Assembly (NCBI RefSeq): GCF_048551375.1
Contig: NZ_JBLYZJ010000004.1
Span: forward strand, 62,001 to 126,000
Reading direction: 5' to 3'
DNA from: Faucicola sp048551375
GTDB taxonomy: Bacteria; Pseudomonadota; Gammaproteobacteria; Pseudomonadales; Moraxellaceae
Length of the DNA: 64,000 bases
The notes below the pieces were generated by a model that worked only from the letters and a program-made list of their open reading frames with translations, made no database searches and was not told where the DNA came from. The translations under genes were made by a program, and so were the position numbers. Positions within the stretch are counted from its first letter, which is position 1. Each line of letters begins with the position of its first letter. Positions 8,673 to 18,026 of this stretch are shown piece after piece.

Positions 8673-8737
8673 GATGGGTTAATTTTTTGAATCTACCTCG
8701 AATGCCATCTTCAATACCAAACCAAAAAGTTAAAGTC

Positions 8738-8803
8738 GTAGGGGCGTAATGCTTACGCCCTATTTAAGATGTCAAATGTTGGGCGTATTCAATACGCCCC
8801 TAC
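8738..8803. repeat. REP-like element, copy 2 (two-armed)
   Basis: GTAGGGGCGTAATGCTTACG and the inverted GGGCGTATTCAATACGCCCC enclose about 25 bases. The outer flanks TACCAAACC and GGGTTTGGT are also inverted. This is one of two double copies in the window; the other is at 20821. Confidence 0.8.
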
Positions 8804-8867
8804 AATACGATATTTATTGGGTTTGGTCTAAGAAATAGAGGGCTATGACGACACTACGCCATGATTA

Positions 8868-9830
8868 TTAAGCCATTGTAGTTTTACGCCCACGAAAGCG
8901 AGCAAAAAAGCCTTTCACTTTATCCGACAAGGTCACTTTTTCAGTTTCGGTGATTTCACTCACGGTATGGCGAAGTTGTAGTTTGGGCTGATTGACCAAG
9001 GCTTGATGATAGTCAAAGGCTCGCTGAATGCTCAGTTCGAGCATGGGCAGATTGGTGGGGCGTGGTAAATAGCGGTACACTTGCCCTTTATTAATCAAAT
9101 CAATCAAGGTATGAGCATCTTTTAGCTCAGTTAATACCAATACCGCCAGTTCTGGAAATTGCTGTTTTAGGTTAAAAATCACAGGCGAGATATTTTCCCC
9201 ACCCAAACTCACATCGGTAATCGCCACGCCATATTGTTGCTGTTCTAACAGTTGCACCGCACGCTCCAGTGAATACGCCCAGTCAATGATTAAATGCCCA
9301 AATTGTTGACGCATTTGCTGATAGACCAGCTCATTATCATCTAGCACCAATACTCGGCGTAAGGCTAAGGGTTGCGTAGAGGTCTGGATGGTTTCATCAA
9401 AGGCTTGTTTGGTTTGGGTGGCAATATCAGTGGCTTGTTGCACGACATTTTTGAGTTCATCGGTATGCCAAGGTTTGGTGATATAGCGAAAAATTTCACC
9501 CTCATTAATCGAGTGAATCACGGCATTGAGGTCGGCATAGCCTGTCAATAAAATTCGCACGGTATGCGGAGAAGCCTCTTTGACCGCTCGCAAGACTTCT
9601 GTTCCCAGTTGTTTTGGCATTCGTTGGTCGCTGACCACGACTTTGACATCGTGGGTGCTGACGTAGTTAATGAGAGCTTGTGGGTCGGTGGTGATGAAAA
9701 CATCATGGGTGTCACGAAAGTGCATTTTTAGACTACGTAAAATACGCTCTTCATCATCAATAAAGGCGATTTTGGGCTTGGTATGTTTGATTGGGATGTC
9801 GATGCTCAGTTGGGTTGTTAGTTTATTCAT
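8868..9830 (-). CDS. Response regulator with two receiver domains
   Basis: A 320-residue protein with two CheY-like receivers and no DNA-binding or enzymatic output domain. Receiver 1 has acidic pair Asp25-Asp26, phospho-acceptor Asp68, Thr96 and Lys119. Receiver 2 has Asp164-Asp165, Asp206 and Thr234, but Arg257 stands where the conserved Lys is expected (PRP instead of TKP), so it may signal atypically. A basic C-terminal tail (VKGFFARFRGRK) resembles the tail of the 461-residue protein encoded nearby. The gene starts seven bases after the histidine-kinase stop, so the two are cotranscribed and presumably cognate. The output is unknown. Confidence 0.85.
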   Translation of the reverse strand: MNKLTTQLSIDIPIKHTKPKIAFIDDEERILRSLKMHFRDTHDVFITTDPQALINYVSTHDVKVVVSDQRMPKQLGTEVLRAVKEASPHTVRILLTGYADLNAVIHSINEGEIFRYITKPWHTDELKNVVQQATDIATQTKQAFDETIQTSTQPLALRRVLVLDDNELVYQQMRQQFGHLIIDWAYSLERAVQLLEQQQYGVAITDVSLGGENISPVIFNLKQQFPELAVLVLTELKDAHTLIDLINKGQVYRYLPRPTNLPMLELSIQRAFDYHQALVNQPKLQLRHTVSEITETEKVTLSDKVKGFFARFRGRKTTMA

Positions 9831-9837
9831 GGGTTAC

Positions 9838-12276
9838 TCACTCCATTTCAATGGCAAGTTTGGGGGCGGTATGAGGCTCAGTCGAGGTTTTGGGCAGGCG
9901 TAGGGTAAAGCGTGTGCCAGTGCCTTGTTGGGATTCTACGGTGATTTCGCCACGGTGTTGTTCCATGATTTGGGCAGAAATCGCTAGTCCTAAGCCTGTG
10001 CCTTCACCCACAGGTTTGGTGGTAAAAAATGGCTCAAAGATATTGTGCATCACTTCAGGTGGCATGCCTAGACCATTGTCAATGACTTTGATATAGACAT
10101 TGTCGCTGTCTTCAAAGCTAGTGACTTTGATTTTGCCGTCATGCTGATTGGGCATGGCTTGCGAGGCATTATTTAGTAGATTTAATAATACTTGATTGAT
10201 TTGTGATGGATTACAGCTAATAGCAGATACCGCTTGCAATTCGGTGATTACCTCTAGGTGTTTGAGGTTATTACGTGCGATGGTCAACGCACTGTGAATA
10301 CAGTCATTGATATTGACCGATTTGATTTTGGCTTCATCCAAACGAGAGAAGTCTTTCAAACTCAGCACCAATTCTGAAATCTGCCCCACGCCAAATTGGG
10401 CATCGCTGATTAGGGCTTTGAGGTCATCGTTGACATCATCGGCAACCAATTCATCACTATATGCCAAGGTTTGTGTCAGAGCGTGTTCGATATCGGCATC
10501 ATCGCTGGGTTGTTGGAAGACTTGTTTGAGGTGTTGGGTGCTTTGTACCAGTGCATCATAGCGTTGTAGATTATCGTCAATCAGCTCAAGGTTACTGCGA
10601 ACATAGCCCAATGGCGTGTTGACTTCATGGGCGACACCAGCGACCATTTGACCCAAGGTTGCCATTTTTTCGGATTGTACCAGTTGTACTTGTGAGGCTT
10701 TGAGGTCTTTGATGGCTTGTTGTAGGTGATTGGTACGAAGTTTGACTTTAAGTTCAAGCTGTTCATTGACCTGTGCCAGTGTGCCTTCATTTTCGACCAC
10801 TCGGTCAATCAGTTGGTTCATCGCATCGGAGATGACATTGATTTCACCAACACGAGATGGGGCAAGTTTATGTTGAGTAAGTGCAAGATAGCGTTTTTGT
10901 TCGATAAGTTCGCCCATTTGACGCATATTTTTTGCCATTCTCACCAGTGGGCGACCCAACATTTGACGGAATAAATACGCACTTAATAACAAGATGGGTA
11001 AAAATCCCAACAGCATATACCATTGTAGCTGTTTACCTAAACGATTCGCAAATGCTGTCAATTCGGCATTGGGCTTGACGATGACCATTTTCCAATTGAT
11101 GGCAGGTAATGAAAAAATAAATGCCGTGGCAGGCTGATTGAGTAGTTCATCATGTGCCACAGCGACTTGTTCGACAAAATTATCTTGTGCCAATCCTAGC
11201 TCGGATTTGCCTTGTTTCATCAGCATGGCGGTGAGGATTTGGGCTTCTTTTGGGGTGGTGCGTTGCAAATTGGTGCTACTGACCAATAGGTTGGAAATAA
11301 AATCAAAACGATTGTTATCATTGGTTTTGGCTTGGGTAATCAAGCGTTGGTTGATGCCATTTAAGCTTTTAGCAATCGGCTGAAAATAATGATGTTGCTG
11401 GGTAAACGTATCCACATTAATCATCTCGCCTTGTGGATTATTTGCTGTCACTTGTTTGACAATGGTTTCGTTGGGAAAGGTCAAAAAGTTATTGTCCATA
11501 TCCACCATAAACACATAACCACCTGTCTTTTCTTGCCATGTTTGCATGGTCGTGGCAAGGCGTGTCAATGCTGTATCAATACTCATCACCCCTTCAAACG
11601 CATTGGTTTTGGCATTAAAAACCGCTTTGGCACAGGTGGTCACAGGGATTTTTGAGGTAGGGTGAATATAGGCACGACTCCACACGCACCTATCATGGTT
11701 GGCGTAGCTAACAGGCACATACCACCATTCACGATGATAGGGTGTATCCAATGTTTTTGGGGTTTTTGAGGCGTTCGCTGAGGTGGGCGTAGTCGCATTT
11801 GTGGCAGTGTTTTGGCTAGCAAGGGCAGTTGCACGGCTTGCTGTATTGGGATTAATGGCTTGATAATGCGGGTCTAGGCTCATCTCGCCCTTGGCATTAC
11901 GCTCCCACACAAAGGCTTGTTGTTCTTGAGTAGGGTTAAACATGGTCGGCTCATACCACATGCCCATACCAATAATACGGCTATCGGTATTTTTGACCAC
12001 ATTTGCCAATGCCCCTTCGATTACCTCCGCCTGTTTTGGTAAGCTACCAACCATTTGGCTACTGGTCGTTGCCATACTGTCGATTTGTTGCATCCGTACC
12101 AACAAGCCATTGACCGCTTCATTTCCTGTTTCAATCACAGTCGAAGAAGCCAATTGGTTGACTTCAGGCTTACCTCGCTCGGCAATAATCCAATATATCA
12201 TTGCCAAGCAGATGGCAAATACCACCAATAATACCATTATAATACGGGTGGTAAGGCTAGAAAATAGGTTGGGCAT
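9838..12276 (-). CDS. Cache-domain membrane sensor histidine kinase
   Basis: An 812-residue sensor kinase. A first membrane helix (about 10-32) leads into a large periplasmic region of roughly 390 residues resembling a double Cache ligand-binding fold. A second helix (about 425-445) is followed by a HAMP-like region, a coiled coil, a HisKA domain with His550 in VAGVAHEVNTPLG, and a HATPase domain with an LLNNASQAM N box, DNGLGMP and GTGLGLAISAQI. All catalytic elements look intact. The H-box variant HEVNTPLG resembles that of two-component kinases acting with stand-alone regulators. A low-complexity Ala/Thr/Asn insert (about 145-175) interrupts the sensor domain. The ligand is unknown, and the partner is the downstream double-receiver protein. 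Confidence 0.9.
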   Translation of the reverse strand: MPNLFSSLTTRIIMVLLVVFAICLAMIYWIIAERGKPEVNQLASSTVIETGNEAVNGLLVRMQQIDSMATTSSQMVGSLPKQAEVIEGALANVVKNTDSRIIGMGMWYEPTMFNPTQEQQAFVWERNAKGEMSLDPHYQAINPNTASRATALASQNTATNATTPTSANASKTPKTLDTPYHREWWYVPVSYANHDRCVWSRAYIHPTSKIPVTTCAKAVFNAKTNAFEGVMSIDTALTRLATTMQTWQEKTGGYVFMVDMDNNFLTFPNETIVKQVTANNPQGEMINVDTFTQQHHYFQPIAKSLNGINQRLITQAKTNDNNRFDFISNLLVSSTNLQRTTPKEAQILTAMLMKQGKSELGLAQDNFVEQVAVAHDELLNQPATAFIFSLPAINWKMVIVKPNAELTAFANRLGKQLQWYMLLGFLPILLLSAYLFRQMLGRPLVRMAKNMRQMGELIEQKRYLALTQHKLAPSRVGEINVISDAMNQLIDRVVENEGTLAQVNEQLELKVKLRTNHLQQAIKDLKASQVQLVQSEKMATLGQMVAGVAHEVNTPLGYVRSNLELIDDNLQRYDALVQSTQHLKQVFQQPSDDADIEHALTQTLAYSDELVADDVNDDLKALISDAQFGVGQISELVLSLKDFSRLDEAKIKSVNINDCIHSALTIARNNLKHLEVITELQAVSAISCNPSQINQVLLNLLNNASQAMPNQHDGKIKVTSFEDSDNVYIKVIDNGLGMPPEVMHNIFEPFFTTKPVGEGTGLGLAISAQIMEQHRGEITVESQQGTGTRFTLRLPKTSTEPHTAPKLAIEME

Positions 12277-12483
12277 TATACTCTCAATATGTCCAAGAAA
12301 CCGTTGATTTTTGCCAACTTTGCTATATAAGACAAAGGTGGCATAAGGCGATAAATGACGCTAAAATGTACAGATTTTGTTATAAACGGAAAAATTTTGT
12401 GTATGTTATTACACAAATATGACACATTGATGAAATATGGCGATAAACGGAGAGTTGTATAAAAATGACATGATGTGTGGCAT

Positions 12484-12514
12484 AAAAAAACACCGACAGC
12501 AGGGTCGGTGTTTG
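12484..12514 (-). terminator. Terminator after the Roadblock gene
   Basis: On the minus strand, AAACACCGACC pairs with GTCGGTGTTT and is followed by a T run. It separates the Roadblock/GTPase unit from the kinase/regulator unit. Confidence 0.8.
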
Positions 12515-12537
12515 GGTATCAATCCGAGTCGTAAAGC

Positions 12538-12969
12538 CTAATGTAATTCTTTATCCAATTCCATTAAACTATGAATGGCTTTGTTCATACCGTGCATGAT
12601 TTGACCCAATAGCACTTGTTGCTTGGTGACGACAATCACAATCATCGGTTGATGTTGGTTTGGTACGGCACTAATCATAATTTTACCGTTTTCGGCATCC
12701 AAAATCACCGAACGACAACCTGTCAATTGGGCTTCACTGGTCAACGCCTGTACCAATGCCAAAATCGAACTACCAACCGCTGACAGCTTGCCACCATCAT
12801 AGGTTTTTTGGAAAATAGAATTGACCTCAAAACCATCCGTAGAAGCGAGTAGTACCCCATCAATACCGCTGGTGGTATGCACTAACTCATGCAATACTTC
12901 ATTTGAGGAAGAAATAAATTTATCGCTGGGTTTGATGCGACTTTCCATTTGAAACAGCTTTTCATTCAT
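12538..12969 (-). CDS. Roadblock/LC7-domain protein (MglB-like)
   Basis: A 143-residue single-domain protein of the Roadblock/LC7 superfamily, whose members regulate small GTPases (MglB acts on MglA in Myxococcus). Visible family traits are SGIDGVLLASTDGFEV near residue 35, a central helix rich in Ala and Leu (AVGSSILALVQAL), and a strand pair around SVILDAENGKIMISAVP. The ATG at 12969 is preferred over a longer frame because the extension is AT-rich with no homology pattern. It lies 79 bases after the Ras-like GTPase gene on the same strand, supporting a GTPase/regulator pair. The biological output in this organism is unknown. Confidence 0.85.
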   Translation of the reverse strand: MNEKLFQMESRIKPSDKFISSSNEVLHELVHTTSGIDGVLLASTDGFEVNSIFQKTYDGGKLSAVGSSILALVQALTSEAQLTGCRSVILDAENGKIMISAVPNQHQPMIVIVVTKQQVLLGQIMHGMNKAIHSLMELDKELH

Positions 12970-13048
12970 AATTATATCCAATAAATTCGTATTAACATTA
13001 AAAACAATGAGTGACAAACCAAATATTCAATTTTTAAGCAGGCAATTT

Positions 13049-13576
13049 TTAAGTATTCAATTCCAATGATGCAATAATCGTATCGACTAGAAGCAATACA
13101 TCGTCACGTTTTCGCATGTCTACAGCAAATACAGGAATGTTCTTTTGTTGGCTATCTAGCCAATCACGATAAATGGCAAAATCACGCTCTGGCATCTTAT
13201 CCACTTGGCTAACACCAATCACGATGCGTCCATCATAGATTTTAGAGAAAGTGTCCAAGTAGCTTGCCAAATCTGCCACAGGGTCAGCAGATGAATGGTC
13301 GATTAGGATAATCACACCCAATGCCCCTTGGGATAGAATCGGCCAAATAAAATTAAAGCGTTCCTGTCCGGGTGTACCATACAGCCCAATACTGACACCG
13401 CCATCTAGCACCAACTCGCCATAGTCCATACCTACAGTCGTCAACGCTTTGGTATTAATGTGTAAGTCAGTATTTTTGACCTCGGTTGACACGACTGGGA
13501 TGTCAGATAAGCTAGCAATGGCTTGGGTTTTCCCAGCACCCATCGGACCGCTAAAGACGATTTTAAGACGTTGCAT
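13049..13576 (-). CDS. Ras-like small GTPase (MglA-like)
   Basis: A 175-residue soluble GTPase with a P-loop GPMGAGKT (residues 10-17), a switch I candidate Thr in ALTTVGMDYGEL, a switch II block YGTPGQERFNF, and SQVDKM in place of the NKxD guanine-specificity motif. This matches the bacterial family that includes MglA and Pseudomonas-type ATP/GTP-binding proteins encoded next to Roadblock proteins. It carries no membrane anchor. It lies between the Roadblock gene and a large protein of unknown function, so a three-component switch is likely. MglA-type GTPases often set cell polarity or type IV pilus activity; that is an analogy only. Confidence 0.9.
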   Translation of the reverse strand: MQRLKIVFSGPMGAGKTQAIASLSDIPVVSTEVKNTDLHINTKALTTVGMDYGELVLDGGVSIGLYGTPGQERFNFIWPILSQGALGVIILIDHSSADPVADLASYLDTFSKIYDGRIVIGVSQVDKMPERDFAIYRDWLDSQQKNIPVFAVDMRKRDDVLLLVDTIIASLELNT

Positions 13577-13703
13577 ACAAATTAGCCTTTTTTATATATC
13601 AAAATTTTTATTAGAGTTGGTAGTTTTAAGAAGGTTAGTGCATGAGCATTATTTCACTATCATACACTAAAAACGACTTTTGTACTAAATCAATTTGGCA
13701 AAA

Positions 13704-15089
13704 TTATAAGCCAAGTTTACGGCGTAAACGAGATAAAAAGCCTTTCATACCATGGTCTTCTGACTCTTCAGCGTGTGCTGTCGCCGTAGGTTGGGTCGGT
13801 TGTTCTGCTGTTGAATCGCTTGCTGTACCCCATGAGCTAGGCATGGTTGATGAGCCTGTTTGTCCTACGCTGTGGTTGGTCATTGACGGGGATGTTGTGG
13901 CATGAGGACTGGTCGCATGAGGGTAAGTGGTGTGGTTGGTTAGCGATGTGAAACTGGTTTCTGTATGGCTGGTGGTGGTTTGGGCATTTTTTAATTGTTC
14001 AGCCAATTGGGTATAAAAGCTTTTTGGCATAACCCCTGCGACTATCAATCCGACTAAGGTTTGGGTGACCACGGAAGCATTACCATCACATTGCGATAGG
14101 CTCACTAATTGTTGGTAATTCACCGAGCGTTTTTCTAGTACGCTTTGAATTTTGAGCTGATCATGGCGTAATTCAGAATCATTGGGTTTGACCCAACTGG
14201 TTAAATGATAAGGTAAATTTGGCATGACCAAAGATGCCAATAAATCGCTTTGCTGGGTGGCTTGTTGCCATAGCCATTGTACCAAGTCTTCAGGTGTTAG
14301 GTTATCAATCAGACTGGACATGGGAATCGGCTTGATAGCACTGATTTTGAGTAAACTGGTTTGGGCATTGGTTAACCAGATGCGTTGGCGTTTTGGGTGG
14401 AGATAGCCCAACAATTTGCCTTGAGAGTCGGTGATGCTAAATAAGCCATCTTCACGTAGCTGTAACTGCTGTAAAATATTGACCAAGGTTATGATAAATT
14501 GCTGGGTGGTTTGTGTGCTGTCAGCGGTTGGGGCAGGTGTGGTTGATGACGTGATGTTAGGTGTGGTAGTGAGGTTTTGTGCGTTATTGCCATTCGCACG
14601 ACTGGCAATAATATCATCAAGGGACTGGCGTGTAATTGGTCTGGTAGTTGACTCATTTTCCGATAAACGGTTTGGCTCAGATGATGTGGATGATGCTGTT
14701 TGGGTATATTGTTGACTTTGCCCACCCAGTAAGGCAATGTTTCTTAGTAACCATTTGTTTAGAATATCAATGTCGTTTTGTTTGAGGGGTAGAGTAAGTA
14801 AATTACCAACCAAGTCGCCTTCTTCACGGCTATCACGAGTAATGTATAAGGTGGCAGCATGAGTATTATTATTGATAAGTTTTTGAATGCTGTCTGCATG
14901 TTGAAACTCATTATTAATCATAAACAAATCAATAACATGATGATTGGCAGAAACCCATTCTAAATCTGCTTCTAGACGTAATAAAATACGCAAATAGCCT
15001 TTTAAAATCACTTGGTCGGCTGGACGAATACCGACTAAAGCAATCCGCATGACTTTGGTTAGACGGTCAGAATTGGTCACTGAACTCAT
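13704..15089 (-). CDS. Putative GTPase-associated protein with receiver-like N-terminus (function unknown)
   Basis: A 461-residue protein I do not recognise. Residues about 14-118 have an alternating beta/alpha pattern (RIALVGIRPAD, LEWVSANHH, ATLYITRDS, LLTLPLKQ) like a degenerate receiver, without a clear acidic pocket. A Ser/Thr/Asn-rich linker (about 122-200) leads to a globular region (about 200-345) containing FSITDSQGKLLGYLHPKRQR and LTPEDLVQWLWQQA. A second low-complexity linker and a basic tail (MKGFLSRLRRKLGL) end the protein. It is the first gene of the unit that contains the Ras-like GTPase and Roadblock protein, so it is probably an effector or scaffold of that switch. The tail resembles that of the double-receiver protein encoded 4 kb away. 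Confidence 0.6.
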   Translation of the reverse strand: MSSVTNSDRLTKVMRIALVGIRPADQVILKGYLRILLRLEADLEWVSANHHVIDLFMINNEFQHADSIQKLINNNTHAATLYITRDSREEGDLVGNLLTLPLKQNDIDILNKWLLRNIALLGGQSQQYTQTASSTSSEPNRLSENESTTRPITRQSLDDIIASRANGNNAQNLTTTPNITSSTTPAPTADSTQTTQQFIITLVNILQQLQLREDGLFSITDSQGKLLGYLHPKRQRIWLTNAQTSLLKISAIKPIPMSSLIDNLTPEDLVQWLWQQATQQSDLLASLVMPNLPYHLTSWVKPNDSELRHDQLKIQSVLEKRSVNYQQLVSLSQCDGNASVVTQTLVGLIVAGVMPKSFYTQLAEQLKNAQTTTSHTETSFTSLTNHTTYPHATSPHATTSPSMTNHSVGQTGSSTMPSSWGTASDSTAEQPTQPTATAHAEESEDHGMKGFLSRLRRKLGL

Positions 15090-15295
15090 GCAGAATCTAC
15101 TCCTTTATTCACAAAAACGCTAAATAAAACTCAATTTTTATTGAGCTATGTAAGACCTATTTATACTAAATAGGGTACTTAAAAGTGGTAAAATAATGTT
15201 TTTACGCTATTATTAATGAGTATCAAATTTTAACAATATTCTAGCCAATAGCATAGACGGTAAAGGGGGGATTTTCTACCTTTTATCTTTTATAG

Positions 15296-15994
15296 TTAAT
15301 GACAAGCTTTCGGTGCAACGGTATGGACTTGCACAGATACATTGGCTAAAGCAAATAAACTTTGAATTTGGTGCTGGGCATTATCTGTGGCTAATTTTAG
15401 CATATTTGCTTGACAAGCAGTTGTCAAAATTTGTTGTTTCCCTACGGTTTGGGCTTGGGCAAAAATCTGTGGGTCAATGTCCACCATGCCAAACATGCCT
15501 GTTTCGATGTCATATACTTCGATATTATCAAGGTAAGTGTCAAACACTTGGGCAGGGGGGAGGGTAATGCTGATGGTTTGTGGTGTGGGATGGTCTTTGT
15601 CGTTGGGGTCGCCTGTGATGATGACGTGATTGGCGGTCAATTGGTTTAAGTCAATACCTGCTTGCACTCGCCCATGAGCCACGAATAAGCCTTTTTGCTC
15701 GTCCGTCCATAATTTTTGCCAAGAGCCTTCTTTGTGGCTTTGAATCACGGTATCCACGCTGTAGGCAACGGTTTGTAGGCGGTTTAAGGTTTGGATTTTT
15801 TGAATCACACCGTCACGACTAAGGGTTTGGATTTTGGGCTTGTGGTTTTGTTGATATTGCCAAAATCCTGTGATTAATCCACAAATAATGGCAAATAATA
15901 CCAGTGAGAGCCAAAAAAAAGGGCGTTTGGGTGATTTTGGGGTGGGTGATGAGGTGTGTTGGGTTGGGGTGATGGGTGGCAATGGGTTGGTCAT
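15296..15994 (-). CDS. DUF4230-domain membrane-anchored protein
   Basis: A 232-residue protein with a cytoplasmic Pro/Thr-rich tail (about 1-24), one membrane helix (about 27-46) and an outer domain. The outer domain matches DUF4230: IQTLNRLQTVAYSVDTVI, AHGRVQAGIDLNQL, then ITLPPAQVFDTYLDNIEVYDIETGMFG. The family has no known activity. The stop is at 15296 and the downstream 200 bases show no gene. It stands divergent to proS with about 260 bases between starts, including a degenerate REP-like repeat. Confidence 0.75.
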   Translation of the reverse strand: MTNPLPPITPTQHTSSPTPKSPKRPFFWLSLVLFAIICGLITGFWQYQQNHKPKIQTLSRDGVIQKIQTLNRLQTVAYSVDTVIQSHKEGSWQKLWTDEQKGLFVAHGRVQAGIDLNQLTANHVIITGDPNDKDHPTPQTISITLPPAQVFDTYLDNIEVYDIETGMFGMVDIDPQIFAQAQTVGKQQILTTACQANMLKLATDNAQHQIQSLFALANVSVQVHTVAPKACH

Positions 15995-16041
15995 GGCGTG
16001 TTCCCCTTATAGTGAATTAAATCAGAATCAATACGATGAAA

Positions 16042-16070
16042 TTTTGGGCGTATGCAATACACCCCTACAA
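16042..16070. repeat. REP-like element core, copy 3 (degenerate)
   Basis: ATTTTGGGCGTATGCAATAC followed by ACCCCTAC. The outer flank TATAGTGAATTAAATCAGAA upstream is shared with other copies, showing that the repeat unit is longer than the palindromic core. Confidence 0.75.
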
Positions 16071-16193
16071 ACTCCGTCTTATTCCTAATTTAAACGACCA
16101 CAAAATTGATAGGTTGTATTAGCTAAAATATGGTGTTGATTTATCAAGATTTAAAGTTTTGCATTTTTTTATCGCTGATAAAACAAAAAAACT

Positions 16194-16222
16194 TGCACGA
16201 CTACCCCGCATAAAATAAGATA
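16194..16222 (+). promoter_or_regulatory. Putative promoter of proS
   Basis: TTGCAC at 16194-16199 and TAAGAT at 16217-16222 are separated by 17 bases, 37 bases before the start codon. Confidence 0.45.
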
Positions 16223-16258
16223 TCATGTTACTTAAAATTTTATCCAATAAGGTGTGTC

Positions 16259-18019
16259 ATGCGAGCCAGTCAATTTACCTTTGCTACCCTCAAAGAAACC
16301 CCAGCCGATGCGGACATTATTTCCGCCCAACTTATGCTCCGAGCAGGACTGATTCGTAAACTTGCGTCAGGGCTGTATACATGGCTACCGATGGGGCTAA
16401 AAGTCCTTAATAAAGTCGAAAAAATTATCCATGAAGAAATGCAAGCCATTAATTGCCAAGAGCTATTGATGCCTGTGGTACAGCCTGCTGAATTATGGCA
16501 AGAATCTGGACGTTGGGAAGATTATGGCCCTGAATTGCTACGTTTTAAAGACCGCCACCAACGTGATTTTGTGCTAGGCCCAACACATGAAGAAGTGATT
16601 ACCGACATCGCTCGTAATTTGCTCAAAAGCTATAAACAATTGCCAGTCAGCTATTATCAAGTACAAACCAAATTCCGTGATGAAATCCGCCCACGTTTTG
16701 GCGTGATGCGTTCCCGTGAATTTATTATGAAAGATGCGTATTCATTTCATATCGACCAGCCATCGTTGCAAAAAACCTATGACGATATGTACCGTGCTTA
16801 TAACAATATCTTTACACGTTTAGGCTTGGATTTTCGCCCAGTCCAAGCCGATACAGGCTCGATTGGGGGCTTTGCGTCACATGAGTTTCAAGTGCTTGCC
16901 AATAGTGGTGAAGATGATATCGTGTTTTCGGATAGCTCAGATTATGCTGCCAATATCGAACTTGCCGAGGCAGTGACAGTGGGTGACAATGGCGGTGAAC
17001 GTGGGCAAGCCACCCAAGCCAAAACTGATGTTGCCACCCCAAATATGCCGACTTGTGAGCAAGTCGCCGAACATTTGGGTTTACCTTTAGCAAAAACAGT
17101 CAAAACCCTTATCGTAGAGGGGGAACCAACAGAAGATGGCAAGCCAACGTTAGTCGCTTTGGTGCTTCGAGGCGACCATACCTTAAATGAAATCAAAGCC
17201 GAAAAACTGCCACAAGTCAAAGTCCCACTCACGATGGCAAGCGAACAAGCCATGATTGATGCTGGCTTGCATAAAGGCTTTATTGGCGTGTTTGATTTGA
17301 ATATGCCTGTGATTGTTGACCGCAGTGCCTCTGTGTTAGCAGATTTTGTCAGTGGGGCGAATAAGCCTGACTACCACACCACAGGTGTCAACTGGGAACG
17401 TGATGCCCAAATTACCCAAGTCGCTGACATTCGTAATGTGGTCGAGGGCGACCCAAGCCCAGACGGACAAGGGACACTGCAAATCCGCCGTGGTATCGAA
17501 GTGGGGCATATTTTCCAATTGGGCGAAAAATACGCCAAAGCATTGAACTGTGCGGTGATGGGGGAGCAGGGTAAACCTGTGATTACCACCATGGGCTGTT
17601 ATGGTATTGGCGTGACTCGTATCGTGGCGGCCGCCATTGAGCAGAGCCATGACGACAATGGTATCATTTGGCAAACCAGCTCAACAGGCGAAAGCATCGC
17701 TCCCTTTACCGTGGCGATTGTGCCAATGATTAAAGGCAAAATGAAAGATGCCGAAAATGATACAGCGATGCAATTGGCAGAAAAATTATATGCCGACCTT
17801 AAAGCCAAAGGTGTGGATGTGATTCTAGATGACCGTGATGAGCGGGCAGGCGTGAAGTTTGCTGATTTGGAATTGGTAGGGATTCCACACCGTATCGTGA
17901 TTTCTGAGAAAAATATCAGCGAAAATGGCGAAGTCACCTATGAATATGTCAGCCGTGCCGATGGCGAAAAGCAAATGCTGGCATTGGGTGATGTGTTGGC
18001 AAAAATTGGCGTGAAATAA
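16259..18019 (+). CDS. proS: Prolyl-tRNA synthetase
   Basis: ProRS charges tRNA-Pro. The 586-residue length and layout are those of the bacterial class II enzyme with an editing insertion. An N-terminal catalytic half carries motif 2 (RDEIRPRFGVMRSREFIMKDAYSFH region). The YbaK-like INS editing domain (about 225-400) includes LAKTVKTLIVEG and VPLTMASEQAMIDAG. Motif 3 lies near GCYGIGVTRIVAAAIEQ, followed by a C-terminal anticodon-binding domain. The start ATG at 16259 is preceded by AAGGTG. It is a single gene followed by a terminal-inverted-repeat element rather than an obvious terminator. Confidence 0.97.
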   Translation: MRASQFTFATLKETPADADIISAQLMLRAGLIRKLASGLYTWLPMGLKVLNKVEKIIHEEMQAINCQELLMPVVQPAELWQESGRWEDYGPELLRFKDRHQRDFVLGPTHEEVITDIARNLLKSYKQLPVSYYQVQTKFRDEIRPRFGVMRSREFIMKDAYSFHIDQPSLQKTYDDMYRAYNNIFTRLGLDFRPVQADTGSIGGFASHEFQVLANSGEDDIVFSDSSDYAANIELAEAVTVGDNGGERGQATQAKTDVATPNMPTCEQVAEHLGLPLAKTVKTLIVEGEPTEDGKPTLVALVLRGDHTLNEIKAEKLPQVKVPLTMASEQAMIDAGLHKGFIGVFDLNMPVIVDRSASVLADFVSGANKPDYHTTGVNWERDAQITQVADIRNVVEGDPSPDGQGTLQIRRGIEVGHIFQLGEKYAKALNCAVMGEQGKPVITTMGCYGIGVTRIVAAAIEQSHDDNGIIWQTSSTGESIAPFTVAIVPMIKGKMKDAENDTAMQLAEKLYADLKAKGVDVILDDRDERAGVKFADLELVGIPHRIVISEKNISENGEVTYEYVSRADGEKQMLALGDVLAKIGVK

Positions 18020-18026
18020 TATCAAT

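Noticed and set aside
13642..13905. A small plus-strand gene opposite the 461-residue protein
   Set aside because: Its reading frame lies over a clear minus-strand coding sequence with no ribosome site or known motif.
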